From assembly GCA_030770545.1 (NCBI GenBank), contig CM061106.1, positions 13,875,001 to 13,939,000 of the forward strand: a stretch of DNA of 64,000 nt, read 5' to 3'. Positions 42,570-54,074 of the stretch are shown one piece after another. Every line of letters starts with the position of its first letter. Position 1 is the stretch's first letter. The DNA is from Macropodus opercularis. Lineage: Eukaryota; Chordata; Actinopteri; Anabantiformes; Osphronemidae. The position numbers and the translations under genes were made by a program. The notes beneath the pieces are model-generated. The model made no database searches and was not told the DNA's origin. It worked only from the letters and a program-made list of their open reading frames with translations.

Positions 42570-44787
42570 CACTAGAAGTCCCAGAGATGAGCCATTTGTC
42601 TTTTCTACCTATAAAACCCGCCGGCGAGCCGATCGGCTCGAAGGCTTTGGGCTAATATCCTTAATCAGCTGTGAACGATTGCTTTTGTTATGTAAACAAC
42701 GTGGGGCCATGCTGAGCCACCTCAAGGAAACTTGTGTTTCACTTTGCATCTTAGGGAGAAATCACCACATGCTTTTTTCCTTTGTTGCAAAGATTTATTG
42801 ATAAAAATAGTACAAAATGAATTAAAGAAACCAACCATTTGTACACATATTTACAAATAATATTAAAAAGTGAGTGAGTACATTCCAGCAATCACGCACA
42901 ATCCTGGCACTGCCATTGTATCTCCCGTCTGCATTTACCACATGTGTATCTGTAGCAGTGAACATATCGCACAGTGGCATGACTGTTCTTGCCTTGGTGT
43001 TTGACCTGACACGTGGCTCTTTTTCCAGGGCTTGGTGTGGAGGGTTTTGTCCAAGCAATTGTTCTTTTCTTGCCTTCTTCGCACACATATGAGAGTTAGC
43101 CAACTCTCTTGCAAGCTCCACCAGGAAGTCCACCCGTCTTTCTGGTGCCTGCTTGATACAGCACATGTGCATTCAGTGCTGCCATGTCAATCATGTTATA
43201 GGACACGGCAACTGTCCAGCGCCGTGTCCCTGTGCGGACAGTGTACTCCCGCACCATCTGGTCCATCACATCCACGCCGCACTTTGTGGTGTTGTAAAGG
43301 GTGACAGTGTTTGGCTTCCTTTTGGTGGTATTCTCAGTCTGAATCACGCTGTGCATGCTGCTAAGAATGTAGACGGTCTTCTTCCGTTTGGGCGCATACG
43401 CCGTCAGCGTAGTACGTAGTTTTCCGGCTAAGAAGTTTATGCGCAAGTGACAGCGATGTGAAGAAATTGTCCGTGGTAACATTTCTGCCCTTGTCAAGGA
43501 ATGGTTCCATCAGCCTCATCACTACATTTTCAGACAGTCTCTCTCCACTGGGACGACTAGGGTCCTTGCCAAGATATGGGAGGACGTTACAAATGTACTT
43601 GGATTTTAGGTGATATGTAGACCAGGGTTGTAGGACGTGATGCAATTGGTGACAAATGATTTATGTCACTCCACTCTGCTTTTTTGGTGTTTTCCACTTA
43701 CTGGTTTCAAATGAAATAGGAAATAATATGAAATGAAACCTAACCTGAAGACAGATCAGACTCTGAGTCTGAATCCGGCTGAAGTTCTATGTCTTCTCCA
43801 TCTGAGTCGCAAGGGTTTACTTCACTCAGGTTCATTTCCAAGGCCTGCTGTGTGGTGAGTCTTCTCTGCATTTTCTTTTCTTGGAGAGGAGGTTCGTACA
43901 CCACAGAATTCTTGAGGGCACTGAAGTAGTAGGCTATGTGCAGTGAGATTTTATCCACCTGGGTACAAAAGGAATTACCTCTCATCTGAGAGCAAGCTGT
44001 GTGCAATTAGATGTGTTAATTCATATCTTTTAATACCTGGGCAAGACCCTACATTCCAATGTGAGAATGAATTGAATTCATGAATGAAGAATTGAATGGT
44101 AAATCAAGTCTGTGAAGATTCTCATTCATCCAGGAGACTCAAGTTCTCTGCTTTTAGCAGCTCTCCCTCCCCCACACATACAAACAAGCCACCAGCAACC
44201 ATTACCAAGGTACAACGTGATGAAACCTTGGTAATCACCCGCAAGATGACAATTGCAATAAATGCCATTAGTTCAGGGAGGACCATGAACATCTTCCTGT
44301 GCATGTTTTTATAGTCTATTCTTGAATGCTATGAAGCATGTCAATGAACATGATGATGATGAAACACAGGAAGCTCTGAAGGCGACTCGAGATACTTTTC
44401 CTGGCCTTAGCCGTTGGCTCTCCATCTGCAGCCTACGCTTAGATTGGGGTGAAAGGGAGACACGTCCCCACCTGTTCTTCACGCCACACTGTGCCATCTT
44501 TCACTGTCTCTGTCAGGTCAGTCCACAAACAGGCTCTTTTTTGGTTGAGGAGCAGCAAAGCGGGGGAAATCTGGTCAAACAGGTTCTCTGCTTTTAGCAG
44601 CCATCCCTCCCCCACGCATACAAACAAGCCACCAGCAACCATTCACACACACCCCCCCAAACCCCCTGCAGATTGCTCAGGTAATGACCTTATTTACACA
44701 TGAATTGATGCTAATGATAGCCAAAAGACTAGCCAGTTAGCATCCACTTGGCCAAAGGAGGGTTAGAAATCTCTGGGACTTCTAGTG
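42570..44787 (-). mobile_element. piggyBac transposon with intact ends
   Basis: Ends in a perfect 19-bp terminal inverted repeat, CACTAGAAGTCCCAGAGAT, and is flanked by TTAA on both sides (42566-42569, 44788-44791), the piggyBac target. The empty site is visible in the parallel LRR intron near 48123 (GACGTTTAAATAGTAGAAG). Inside are a broken transposase (42822-44006) and a 60-bp direct repeat (about 44136-44200 and 44583-44642, GCTTTTAGCAG ... CCACCAGCAACCATT). Confidence 0.93.
42822..44006 (-). pseudogene. piggyBac transposase (PGBD4-like), broken
   Basis: Pieces in different frames: an acidic N terminus (44006-43740, SDGEDIELQPDSDSESD), a core with VTTDNFFTSLSLAHKLL (second catalytic Asp, near 43460), then after a frameshift KCGVDVMDQMVREY (third Asp, about 43270), and a cysteine-rich C-terminal zinc region (TCGKCRREIQWQCQDC, near 42900). 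Sequence around the first catalytic Asp is missing between about 43645 and 43740. With at least two frame breaks it cannot be functional, but the ends could still be mobilised by a transposase from elsewhere. Confidence 0.85.
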
Positions 44788-44959
44788 TTAAATAGTAGAG
44801 GAAAAAAAAAAAGTGAACGGACTAAACCACAGAAGAAAGCAGACGTTGCCATGGAGACCCTCGGTGTGAGTCAGAACATCAGCCTCATGTCTGCAATTTA
44901 GTGTGAGCAACACGTTCACAACACATTAATCTACACAGAACTAAAACATGGAGTCTGAC

Positions 44960-45133
44960 CTCAGAAACTCCAGTCGACAGTGAGGACTCTCCAGAAAACC
45001 ACACAGATGCTTCACTGATAAATCCTTCAGGTTGTTTCCACTCAGGTCCAGTTGTGTCAGATGTGACGGGTTGGACTTCAGAGCTGAGGCCAGAGAATCA
45101 CAGATGATCTCTGGCAAACTGCAGTTCATCAAT
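44960..45133 (-). CDS. NLR gene: LRR exon 12
   Basis: 174 bp, same splice sites. Reads LMNCSLPEIICDS, LDLSGNNLKDLSV and RLEFL. It is one of the most diverged internal copies, with changes in both the conserved and variable parts. Confidence 0.85.
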
Positions 45134-45370
45134 CTGAATAAAGAATCAATGACGAAACCAAAGAGTCAGACGATGCTTCGGGAAGTAGACGTTTAGATAG
45201 TAGAAAAAAAAAGAAAAGGGAATGGACTAAACCACAGAAGAAGAAACCAGACGTTGCCATGGAGACCCTCAATGTGGATCAGTAGAACATCAGCCTCATG
45301 TCTGCAGTTTAGTGTCAGCACAATGTTCACATCACATTAATCTACACAGAACTAAAACATGGAGTCTGAC

Positions 45371-45544
45371 CTCAGAGTCTCCAGTCGACAGTGAGGACTC
45401 TCCAGAAAACCACACAGATGCTTCACTGATGAATCCTGCAGGTTGTTGTAGCTCAGGTCCAGTTGTGTCAGATGTGACGGGTTGGACTTCAGAGCTGAGG
45501 CCAGAGAATCACAGCTGATCTCTGACAACCTGCAGTCACTCAAA
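45371..45544 (-). CDS. NLR gene: LRR exon 11
   Basis: 174 bp. Reads LSDCRLSEISCDS with the standard LDLSYNNLQDSSVKHLCGF core. Period to the next exon is 453 bp. Confidence 0.87.
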
Positions 45545-45823
45545 CTGAATAAAGAACCAAAGATGAAACAGTAGAAAACAAAGAGTCAGCTTAAAACCAT
45601 TCAGTGTCTCATCGTGTGTTTGAAGCTAAAGACGCTTCAGGAAGTAGAAGTTTAGTAACTTGAAATAACACTCAACACACTAAACCACAGAAGAAGAAAC
45701 CAGACGTTGCCATGGAGACCCTCAGTGTGGATCAGTAGAACATCAGCCTCATGTCTGCAGTTTAGTGTCAGCACAATGTTCACATCACATTAATCTACAC
45801 AGAACTAAAACATGGAGTCTGAC

Positions 45824-45997
45824 CTCAGAGTCTCCAGTCGACAGTGAGGACTCTCCAGAAAACCACACAGATGCTTCACTGATGAATCCTGCAGGTTGTT
45901 GTAGCTCAGGTCCAGTTGTGTCAGATGTGACGGGTTGGACTTCAGAGCTGAGGCCAGAGAATCACAGCTGATCTTTGACAAGCTGCAGCTCATTAAT
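45824..45997 (-). CDS. NLR gene: LRR exon 10
   Basis: 174 bp. Reads LMSCSLSKISCDS; the E-to-K change in SEIS is unique to this copy. Confidence 0.87.
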
Positions 45998-46134
45998 CTG
46001 AATAAAGAACCAAAGATGAAACAGTAGAAAACAAAGAGTCAGCTTGAAACCATTCAGTGTCTTATCATGTGTTTGGAGCTGAAGACGCTTCAGGAAGTAG
46101 AAGTTTAGAAACTAGAAGCTCACAGAAACATTTG

Positions 46135-46390
46135 ATGCTGAGGAAACATTTAATGGAGTCAAACTGATGGAACCAGTCAAACAAGCAGATCCAGAACTTC
46201 TGATTACGACATCTTGGGTTTGAATATTGAGTCAGAACCAAAATTATGGAGCCTTATAAAAGTGTTGGAGCATCAGCTACTGGTCACAGATTTGATATTT
46301 TCTGACCAATTAGACATAATAAATAAAAAAATAAATTAAATAATGACACAACGATTAAATTAAACTAAAAACAAATAAAACCACAGGATA
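46135..46390. repeat. Intron segment shared by four LRR introns
   Basis: ACAGAAACATTTGATGCTGA through GGTTTGAATATTGAGTCAG recurs at about 47490-47750, 49770-50030 and 50925-51185, showing that exon plus intron were duplicated together. Confidence 0.8.
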
Positions 46391-46442
46391 AGAAACCGGA
46401 GGTTGCCATGGAGACCCTCAGTGTGGATCAGTAGAACATCAG

Positions 46443-46811
46443 TGTGACAAACTGGGTGGCGGTGTTCGAAAAAAAAAGCAAAAGGTGGTGGATCCAAATG
46501 CAGACTCAGGCATAACTTAACTCAAATGACTTAAGTAAAACAAAAAACACACACACGACTTGACTTCAACATGACACGACTTGACAAAGACTCCTCGATT
46601 TGATCAAAACCAAAAGACTTGCATGAAAGAACATCATGTCCACGAATGGGCAACAGACCGACAACTGACAAAGACAAGACAGGAACTTAAATACATGACA
46701 ACCAGAAAACAAGACACAGGTGTGTGCAATAACTACATTAACTCAGGGCATGACGATAGAAACCACACAGGACTATAGCACCCTCCAGGGACTGGAGGGC
46801 TGACTATCACA
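46443..46811 (-). mobile_element. Solo LTR (family S) in an LRR intron
   Basis: 369 bp, TGTGACAAACTGGG at the left and CTATCACA at the right on the + strand, flanked by ATCAG (46438-46442) and ATGAG (46812-46816), a 5-bp target duplication with one change. The empty site AACATCAGCCTCATG is seen in sister introns. On the minus strand it has a TATTTAAG TATA-like motif. Confidence 0.85.
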
Positions 46812-46893
46812 ATGAGCCTCATGTCTAGAGTTTAACGTAAGTACAACGTTCACATCACATTAATCTACACAGAACTAAAACATGGAGTCTGAC

Positions 46894-47067
46894 CTCAGAG
46901 CCTCCAGTCGACAGTGAGGACTCTCCAGAAAACCACACAGATGCTTCACTGATGAATCCTGCAGCTTGTTGTAGCTCAGGTCCAGTTGTGTCAGATGTGA
47001 CGGGTTGGACTTCAGAGATGAGACCAGAGAATCACAGCTGATCTCTGACAACCTGCAGCAACTCAAT
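46894..47067 (-). CDS. NLR gene: LRR exon 9
   Basis: 174 bp. Reads LSCCRLSEISCDSLVSSLKS and LDLSYNKLQ, ending RLEALR; three changes in the otherwise invariant part. Confidence 0.86.
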
Positions 47068-47099
47068 CTGAATAAAGAACCAAAGATGAAACAGTAGGA

Positions 47100-47885
47100 A
47101 ACAAAGAGTCAGCTTGAAAACATTCAGTGTCTCATCGTGTGTTTGGACCTGAAGATGCTTCAGGAAGTAAAACTAGAAGCTCCAAACAGCAGAACCAACA
47201 GGATGCAGGTTGAAAACAGTCCAATCAAACAGTAACAAAGACTCATTAATATTAATGACAACAAGCTGCTGCTTCAGCTCAGACGTCGTGACTTCACCTC
47301 TTCAACTCTACAGCTCCACCACTGGCTCCATCTGCACTCACTCATGTTGTGATGACACATTGATCTGAGCTTCTACTAAAGATCCTCAAGTTCTCAAACA
47401 GAACTAATGAGTCCGACTCAGGTTCTGGACACGTGACCCATTTATAGAAACAAACAGAAAATGTTCTGTTTGATGGAACGACGTCGTCACAGAAACATTT
47501 GATACTGAGGAAACATTTAATGGAGTCAAACTGATGGAACGAGTCAAACAAGCAGATCCAGAACTTCTGATTACGGCATCTTGGGTTTGAATGTTGACTC
47601 AGAACCAACATTATGGAGCCTTAGAAAAGTGTTGGAGCATCAGCTACTGGTCACAGATTTGATATTTTCTGACTGATTAAATATAATAAATTAAAAATGA
47701 ATAAAATAATGAAACAAGGATTGAATGAAACTAAAAGCAAATAAAACCACAGATGAAGAAACCAGGCGTTGCCATGGAGACCCTCAGTGTGGATCAGTAG
47801 AACATCAGCCTCATGTCTGCAGTTTAGCGTCAGCACAACGTTCACATCACATTAATCTACACAGAAGTAAAACATGGAGTCTGAC
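47100..47885. repeat. Intron block duplicated at 49385-50167
   Basis: About 785 bp including CTCCAAACAGCAGAACCAAC and CAAGCTGCTGCTTCAGCTCA matches the later block with few differences, so a unit of about 2.3 kb containing several LRR exons was duplicated. Confidence 0.85.
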
Positions 47886-48059
47886 CTCAGAGTCTCCAGT
47901 CGACAGTGAGGACTCTCCAGAAAACCACACAGATGCTTCACTGATGAATCCTGCAGGTTGTTGTAGCTCAGGTCCAGTTGTGTCAGATGTGACGGGTTGG
48001 ACTTCAGAGCTGAGGCCAGAGAATCACAGCTGATCTCTGACAAACTGCAGTCACTCAAA
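47886..48059 (-). CDS. NLR gene: LRR exon 8
   Basis: 174 bp. Reads LSDCSLSEISCDS with the standard core. Confidence 0.87.
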
Positions 48060-48300
48060 CTGAATAAAGAACCAAAGATGAAACAGTAGAAAACAAAGAG
48101 TCAGACGACGCTTCGGGAAGTAGACGTTTAAATAGTAGAAGAAGAAAAAAAATGCGAATGGACTAAACCACAAAAGAAAGCAGACGTTGCCATGGAGACC
48201 CTCGGTGTGAATCAGAACATCGGCCTCATGTCTGCAGTTCAGTGTCAGCACAACGTTCACATCACATTAATCTACACAGAACTAAAACATGGAGTCTAAC

Positions 48301-48474
48301 CTCAGAGTCTCCAGTCGACAGTGAGGACTCTCCAGAAAACCACACAGATGCTTCACTGATGAATCCTGCAGGTTGTTGTAGCTCAGGTCCAGTTGTGTCA
48401 GATGTGACGGGTTGGACTTCAGAGCTGAGGCCAGAGAATCACAGCTGATCTCTGATAAACTGCAGCATCTCAGT
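48301..48474 (-). CDS. NLR gene: LRR exon 7
   Basis: 174 bp. Reads LRCCSLSEISCDS. Its donor is CTGAG|GTTAGA where the others have GTCAGA. It has no in-frame ATG, so an ATG-based search would miss it, but it is fully open. Confidence 0.85.
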
Positions 48475-48755
48475 CTGAATAAAGAACCAAAGACGAAACA
48501 GTAGAAAACAAAGGGTCAGCTTGAAACCATTCAGTGTCTCGTCGTGTGTTTGGAGCTGAAGACGCTTCAGAAAGTAGAAGTTTAGAAATTAGAAAATAAA
48601 CATTGAATGGACTAAACCACAGTAGAAGAAACCAAACGTTGCCATGTCGACCCTCAGTGTAGATCAGTAGAACATAAGCCTCATGTCTGCAGTTTAGCGT
48701 CAGCACAACGTTCACATCACATTAATCTACACAGAACTTAAACATGGAGTCTGAC

Positions 48756-48929
48756 CTCAGAGTCTCCAGTCGACAGTGAGGACTCTCCAGAAAACCACAT
48801 AGATGCTTCACTGATAAATCCTGCAGGTTGTTGTAGCTCAGGTCCAGATGTGTCAGATGTGACGGGTTGGACTTCAGAGCTGAGGCCAGAGAATCACAGC
48901 TGATCTCTGACAAACTGCAGTGACTCAAA
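48756..48929 (-). CDS. NLR gene: LRR exon 6
   Basis: 174 bp. Reads LSHCSLSEISCDS, HLTHLDLSYNN and QDLSV. Confidence 0.86.
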
Positions 48930-49167
48930 CTGAATAAAGAACCAAAGATGAAACAGTAAAAAACAAAGAGTCAGACGACGCTTCGGGAAGTAGACGTTTA
49001 AACAGTAGAAGAAAAAATAAATGAATGGACTAAACCACAGAAGAATGCAGACGTTGCCATGGAGACCCTCGGTGTGAATCAGAACATCGGCCTCATGTCT
49101 GCAATTTAGTGTCAGCACAACGTTCACATCACATTAATCTACACTGAACTAAAACATGGAGTCTGAC

Positions 49168-49341
49168 CTCAGAGTCTCCAGTCGACAGTGAGGACTCTCC
49201 AGAAAACCACACAGATGCTTCACTGATGAATCCTGCAGGTTGATGTGGCTCAGGTCCAGTTGTGTCAAATGTGACGGGTTGGACTTCAGAGCTGAGGCCA
49301 GAGAATCACAGCTGATCTCTGACAACCTGCAGTAATTTAAA
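49168..49341 (-). CDS. NLR gene: LRR exon 5
   Basis: 174 bp. Reads LNYCRLSEISCDS and LDLSHINLQ. It lacks an in-frame ATG but is open. It has the most distinct variable residues (N, Y, R, H, I). Confidence 0.85.
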
Positions 49342-49384
49342 CTGAATAAAGAACCAAAGATGAAACAGTAGAAAACAAAGAGTC

Positions 49385-50167
49385 AGCTTGAAACATTCAG
49401 TGTCTCATCGTGTGTTTAGAGCTGAAGATGCTTCAGGAAGTAGAAGTTTAGAAACTAGAAGCTCCAAACAGCAGAACCAACAGGATGCAGGTTGAAAACA
49501 GTCCAATCAAACAGTAACAAAGACTCATTAATATTAATGACAACAAGCTGCTGCTTCAGCTCAGGCGTCGTGACTTCACCTCTTCAACTCTACAGCTCCA
49601 CCACTGGCTCCATCTGGACTCACTCATGTTGTGATGACACATTGATCTGAGCTTCTACTAAAGATCCTCAAGTTCTCAAACAGAACTAATGACTCCGACT
49701 CAGGTTCTGGACACATGACTCATTTATAGAAACAAACAGAAAATGTTCTGTTTGATGGAACGACATCGTCACATAAACATTTGATGCTGAGGAAACATTT
49801 AATGGAGTCAAACTGATGGAACGAGTCAAACAAGCAGATCCAGAACTTCTGATTACGGCATCTTGGGTTTGAATATTGAGTCAGAACCAACATTATGGAG
49901 CCTTAGAAAAGTGTTGGAGCATCAGCTACTGATCACAGATTTGATATTTTCTGACTGATTAAACATAATAAATCTAAAATAAATAAAATAATGAAACAAG
50001 GATCGAATGAAACTAAAAGCAAATAAAACCACAGAAGAAGAAACCAGACGTTACCATGGAGACCCTCAGTGTGGATCAGTAGAACATCAGCCTCATGTCT
50101 GCAGTTTAGCGTCAGCACAACGTTCACATCACATTAATCTACACAGAACTAAAACATGGAGTCTGAC
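49385..50167. repeat. Intron block duplicated at 47100-47885
   Basis: Partner of the block at 47100. Both end at the donor side of an LRR exon. Confidence 0.85.
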
Positions 50168-50341
50168 CTCAGAGTCTCCAGTCGACAGTGAGGACTCTCC
50201 AGAAAACCACACAGATGCTTCACTGATGAATCCTGCAGGTTGTTGTAGCTCAGGTCCAGTTGAGTCAGATGTGACGGGTTGGACTTCAGAGCTGAGGCCA
50301 GAGAATCACAGCTGATCTCTGACAACCTGCAGCAACTCAAC
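50168..50341 (-). CDS. NLR gene: LRR exon 4
   Basis: 174 bp. Reads LSCCRLSEISCDS. Translation is the same as exon 3, with silent differences. Confidence 0.87.
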
Positions 50342-50622
50342 CTGAATAAAGAACCAAAGATGAAACAGTAGAAAACAAAGAGTCAGCTTGAAACCATTCA
50401 GTGTCTCATGGTGTGTTTGGAGCTGAAGACGCTTCAGAAAGTAGAAGTTTAGAAATTAGAAATTAAACATTGAATGGACTAAACCACAGAAGAAGAAACC
50501 AGTCGTTGCCATGGAGACCTTTAGTGTGGATCAGTAGAACATCAGCCTCATGTCTGCAGTTTAGCGTCAGCACAACGTTCACATCACATTAATCTTCACT
50601 GAACTAAAACATGGAGTCTGAC

Positions 50623-50796
50623 CTCAGAGTCTCCAGTCGACAGTGAGGACTCTCCAGAAAACCACACAGATGCTTCACTGATGAATCCTGCAGGTTGTTG
50701 TAGCTCAGGTCCAGCTGTGTCAGATGTGATGGGTTGGACTTCAGAGCTGAGGCCAGAGAATCACAGCTGATCTCTGACAACCTGCAGCAACTCAAC
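50623..50796 (-). CDS. NLR gene: LRR exon 3
   Basis: 174 bp. Reads LSCCRLSEISCDS, encoding the same peptide as exon 4. Period to exon 4 is 455 bp. Confidence 0.87.
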
Positions 50797-51204
50797 CTGA
50801 ATAAAGAACCAAAGATGAAACAGTAGAAAACAAAGAGTCAGCTTGAAACCATTCAGTGTCTCATTGTGTGTTTTGAGCTGAAGATGCTTCAGGAAGTAGA
50901 AGTTTAGAAACTAGAAGCTCACAGAAACATTTGATGCTGAGGAAACATTTAATGGAGTCAAACTGATGGAACCAGTCAAACAAGCAGATCCAGAACTTCT
51001 GATTACGGCATCTTGGGTTTGAATATTGAGTCAGAACCAAAATTATGGAGCCTTAGAAAAGTGTTGGAGCATCAGCTACTGGTCACAGATTTGATATTTT
51101 CTGACTGATTAGACATAATAAATAAAAAAATAAATTAAATAATGACACAACGATTAAATTAAACTAAAAACAATTAAAACCACAGGATAAGAAACCAGAC
51201 GTTG

Positions 51205-52991
51205 TGTCGATGAGCCCAGAGAAATGGACATCGAGGGTATGGGTAAATTACAACAAAGAAATCATGAAGCACCCTGTGAGGAGCTGTGTAAGCAGGGGCA
51301 AAATATGCGTTATAGAAAGCCTTTACAGAGGAAACTACATGATCATCCTAAGCAGATATCCCCTGAGAGAGTGGTTGCCATGGAGAGGGCGGTGCGACCC
51401 CAGCAGCAAGAAGAAGTTGTGATGGAAGTCGGCTGCATGTCATCTAAGTTGGAAACATCAGAACCCAAGAATAGAGAGAAGGGAGAGGAGTCTGTGCAAG
51501 CAAACAGTTTGTTAGAATGAGAGTGGGAAATTTTAGATGAAGTTTGAAGTTTTAATAGTTAAACTATATTTGTACTCAACTATATGATTTTACACGGGTT
51601 GCATAACAACTATACTTATGATGATTGTTATGAAGTATAACCATGTGATGAGTTTATAATTACTCAGAATGATTACTATTGCTGATTCCTTAACAAAAAT
51701 GATGTTTGTTAATCAAATGTGTTTGATTTTTAAGGATGAAATCAGATGAACTGTGACCAGGTTGAAACAACGTTCAAAAGTGTTAAATGAATGAAGTAAA
51801 AGGTCAATCAAAATAATTTCTGTGTGCATCAGCTAAATATTAAGGAAGTACAGGGCCGGTGGAAAGTACCAGAAGGGCCAGGAGGATGTGATGGGGGATG
51901 GGAAGAACATGAAGAACAGCATCTCTCACCAAGGTTGAGACGGGTATTAGATCATGTCTGTTAACGTGTGAATACTGTCCTGCCATTGGTTGATAAAGGT
52001 TGAACACGCACTAAGCATCACCTTACTGTGCCTGTAAACCACCAATGATGCTACAGATGTGATTTTACGTTCATGATTAAGGAGGAGACAGGAAGATGAC
52101 ATAGCTAAAATTTAGTATAAAAATCCTGGATTTTGGCTGGTTGGGCAGATTGTTCACTGTTGCAGGGGGACCCTCTGTCAGTCTGAACCAAAAACTGAGA
52201 AGCAGAGGAAGAGAGGAGATCCAAAGCAGAAATCTTTTTCCCTTGTGCAGTTTTGCCCCGGCGCATGACGGAGCATGAAGCATCACGGAGAAGATCTACA
52301 GCTGGGCCTCAGTTTCCAACCCAGAGACTCTCAGCCAACAATCTTCACATCTGTGTCGTGCCCACTCTTCAACCAGCCTTAAACTTCAAAAGGGGTTGTG
52401 AGTAGAGTAGCACCACAGGGCAAGAATAGTTACCTATATATTCAATACATTGTAATCTTGATATTTTAATCAATTTTTATTATTTGCTGTTTGCTTTTGC
52501 ATCTGCTAAATAAAGTACCACATCTGCAGTTAAAGTAAAAGCTTCCTTGCTTTAATTGTATTTTATCAGGGTTTCTTCAAAGAGCTCGTAGCTTCTCCTT
52601 GTTGATGTAAAAGTATCCAATCGTGTGTGACTAAGCCAGACTCACATGATGAAAGCTCTTGTTGGTTTAGTCTAGACCCAAATTAATACCTCCTGTGTGG
52701 TAAAAGTAAACTTATCACCAAAACTTATTCCAGCAACCACAACAACTGTTACTTTAAGAAGGAAGCTGCCGTTAACCAGGGAGACTCATTGGTATCTGTA
52801 ATTTTCTGGTCTGTACAGGTGCTGATGTTAGTGCAAGGGGAACTTGGATGAAGGTAGTGAATTAGCTGGATGAATTCCTTCACCTCAGCCTAGAATAGAA
52901 ACCTGTTAAACCCCAGGCAGGCTGATAAATTAACCACTTTAATGTGAGGGCTGGCCTACTCTCTTGTACTAGAGGGTCAGGGTAACAAACA
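51205..52991 (+). mobile_element. 1.8-kb LTR-like insertion, possibly a large solo LTR
   Basis: Begins TGTCGATGAGCCC, ends GGTAACAAACA (TG...CA, with TGT/ACA ends) and is flanked by an exact 4-bp duplication GTTG (51201-51204 and 52992-52995). The uninterrupted sequence CGTTGCCATGGAGACC exists in sister introns. It holds TATAAAAATCC at about 52117 and AATAAAG at about 52509, about 390 bp apart, like a promoter and polyadenylation signal. Two short overlapping open frames lie at 51204-51520, one rich in Glu/Gln (EEVVMEVG). It could be a solo LTR of a retrovirus-like element with an unusually long LTR, or a deletion derivative. I do not recognise the family. Confidence 0.65.
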
Positions 52992-53032
52992 GTTGCCATG
53001 GAGACCCTCAGTGTGGATCAGTAGAACATCAG

Positions 53033-53378
53033 TGTGACAAACTGGGTGGCGGTGTTCGAAAAAAAAAGCAAAAGGTGGTGGATCCAAATGCAGACTCAGG
53101 CATAACTTAACTCAAATGACTTAAGTAAAACAAAAAACACACACGACTTGACAAAGACTCCTTGATTTGATCAAAACAAAAAGACATGCATGAAAGAACA
53201 TCACGTCCACGAATGGGCAACAGACCGACAACTGACAAAGACAAGACAGGAACTTAAATACATGACAACCAGAAAACAAGACACAGGTCCGTGCAATAAC
53301 TACATTAACTCAGGGCATGACGAAAGAAACCACACAGGACTACAGCACCCTCCAGGGACTGGAGGGCTGACTATCACA
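53033..53378 (-). mobile_element. Solo LTR (family S), duplicated copy of 46443-46811
   Basis: Same insertion point, same flanks (ATCAG / ATGAG) and same internal sequence apart from short deletions. It was copied with its host intron, not inserted independently. Confidence 0.85.
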
Positions 53379-53460
53379 ATGAGCCTCATGTCTAGAGTTT
53401 AACGTCAGTACAACGTTCACATCACATTAATCTACACAGAACTAAAACATGGAGTCTGAC

Positions 53461-53634
53461 CTCAGAGTCTCCAGTCGACAGTGAGGACTCTCCAGAAAAC
53501 CACACAGATGCTTCACTGATGAATCCTGCAGGTTGTTGTAGCTCAGGTCCAGTTGTGTCAGATGTGACGGGTTGGACTTCAGAGCTGAGGCCAGAGAATC
53601 ACAGCTGATCTCTGACAAACTGCAGCAACTCAAT
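53461..53634 (-). CDS. NLR gene: LRR exon 2
   Basis: 174 bp. Reads LSCCSLSEISCDSLASALKS with the standard core; acceptor TTTATTCAG|ATTGAG, donor CTGAG|GTCAGA. It represents the consensus of the array. Confidence 0.88.
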
Positions 53635-53639
53635 CTGAA

Positions 53640-54074
53640 TAAAGAACCAAAGATGAAACAGTAGAAAACAAAGAGTCAGCTTAAAACCATTCAGTGTCTC
53701 ATCGTGTAGATGAATCATTAATAACCAGTCAGATTTGTCCTGATCAGTGATGTTTACGTTTAAAAGCCCACAGACAAAGAAATGGTTCACTTCACATGGA
53801 TCACAAGGGATTTTTGCCTGTTCTTTCCAGGTGGGAAGTGTTTTGGTTTGTGTTGGTTTGAGTTGTGTCTGGTTTCACCTCATTGGATCCTGTATTCAAA
53901 TGGTTGGGACTGAAACATCTCTGCACTGGTCTGTAGCTGAATGTTTCTTGACTTTCAGAGCTACTGGAGTCTCATTCTTTCAGTGTTATACTAAGTATTC
54001 AATGCTTCTCAGCCACTGCATCAGACAGTGGAGGCTCTGAGCAGCTCCTTCAGTGGAGACTGATCCAGAGTCAG
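53640..54074. other. Intron sequence, no further feature
   Basis: Starts like the other LRR introns (AAAGATGAAACAGTAGAAAA) and then becomes unique. Confidence 0.4.

Noticed and set aside
45312..48448. Repeated + strand frames of 68-102 residues across the LRR region
   Set aside because: They are antisense to the LRR exons, and the minus-strand exons have consistent splice sites and phase.
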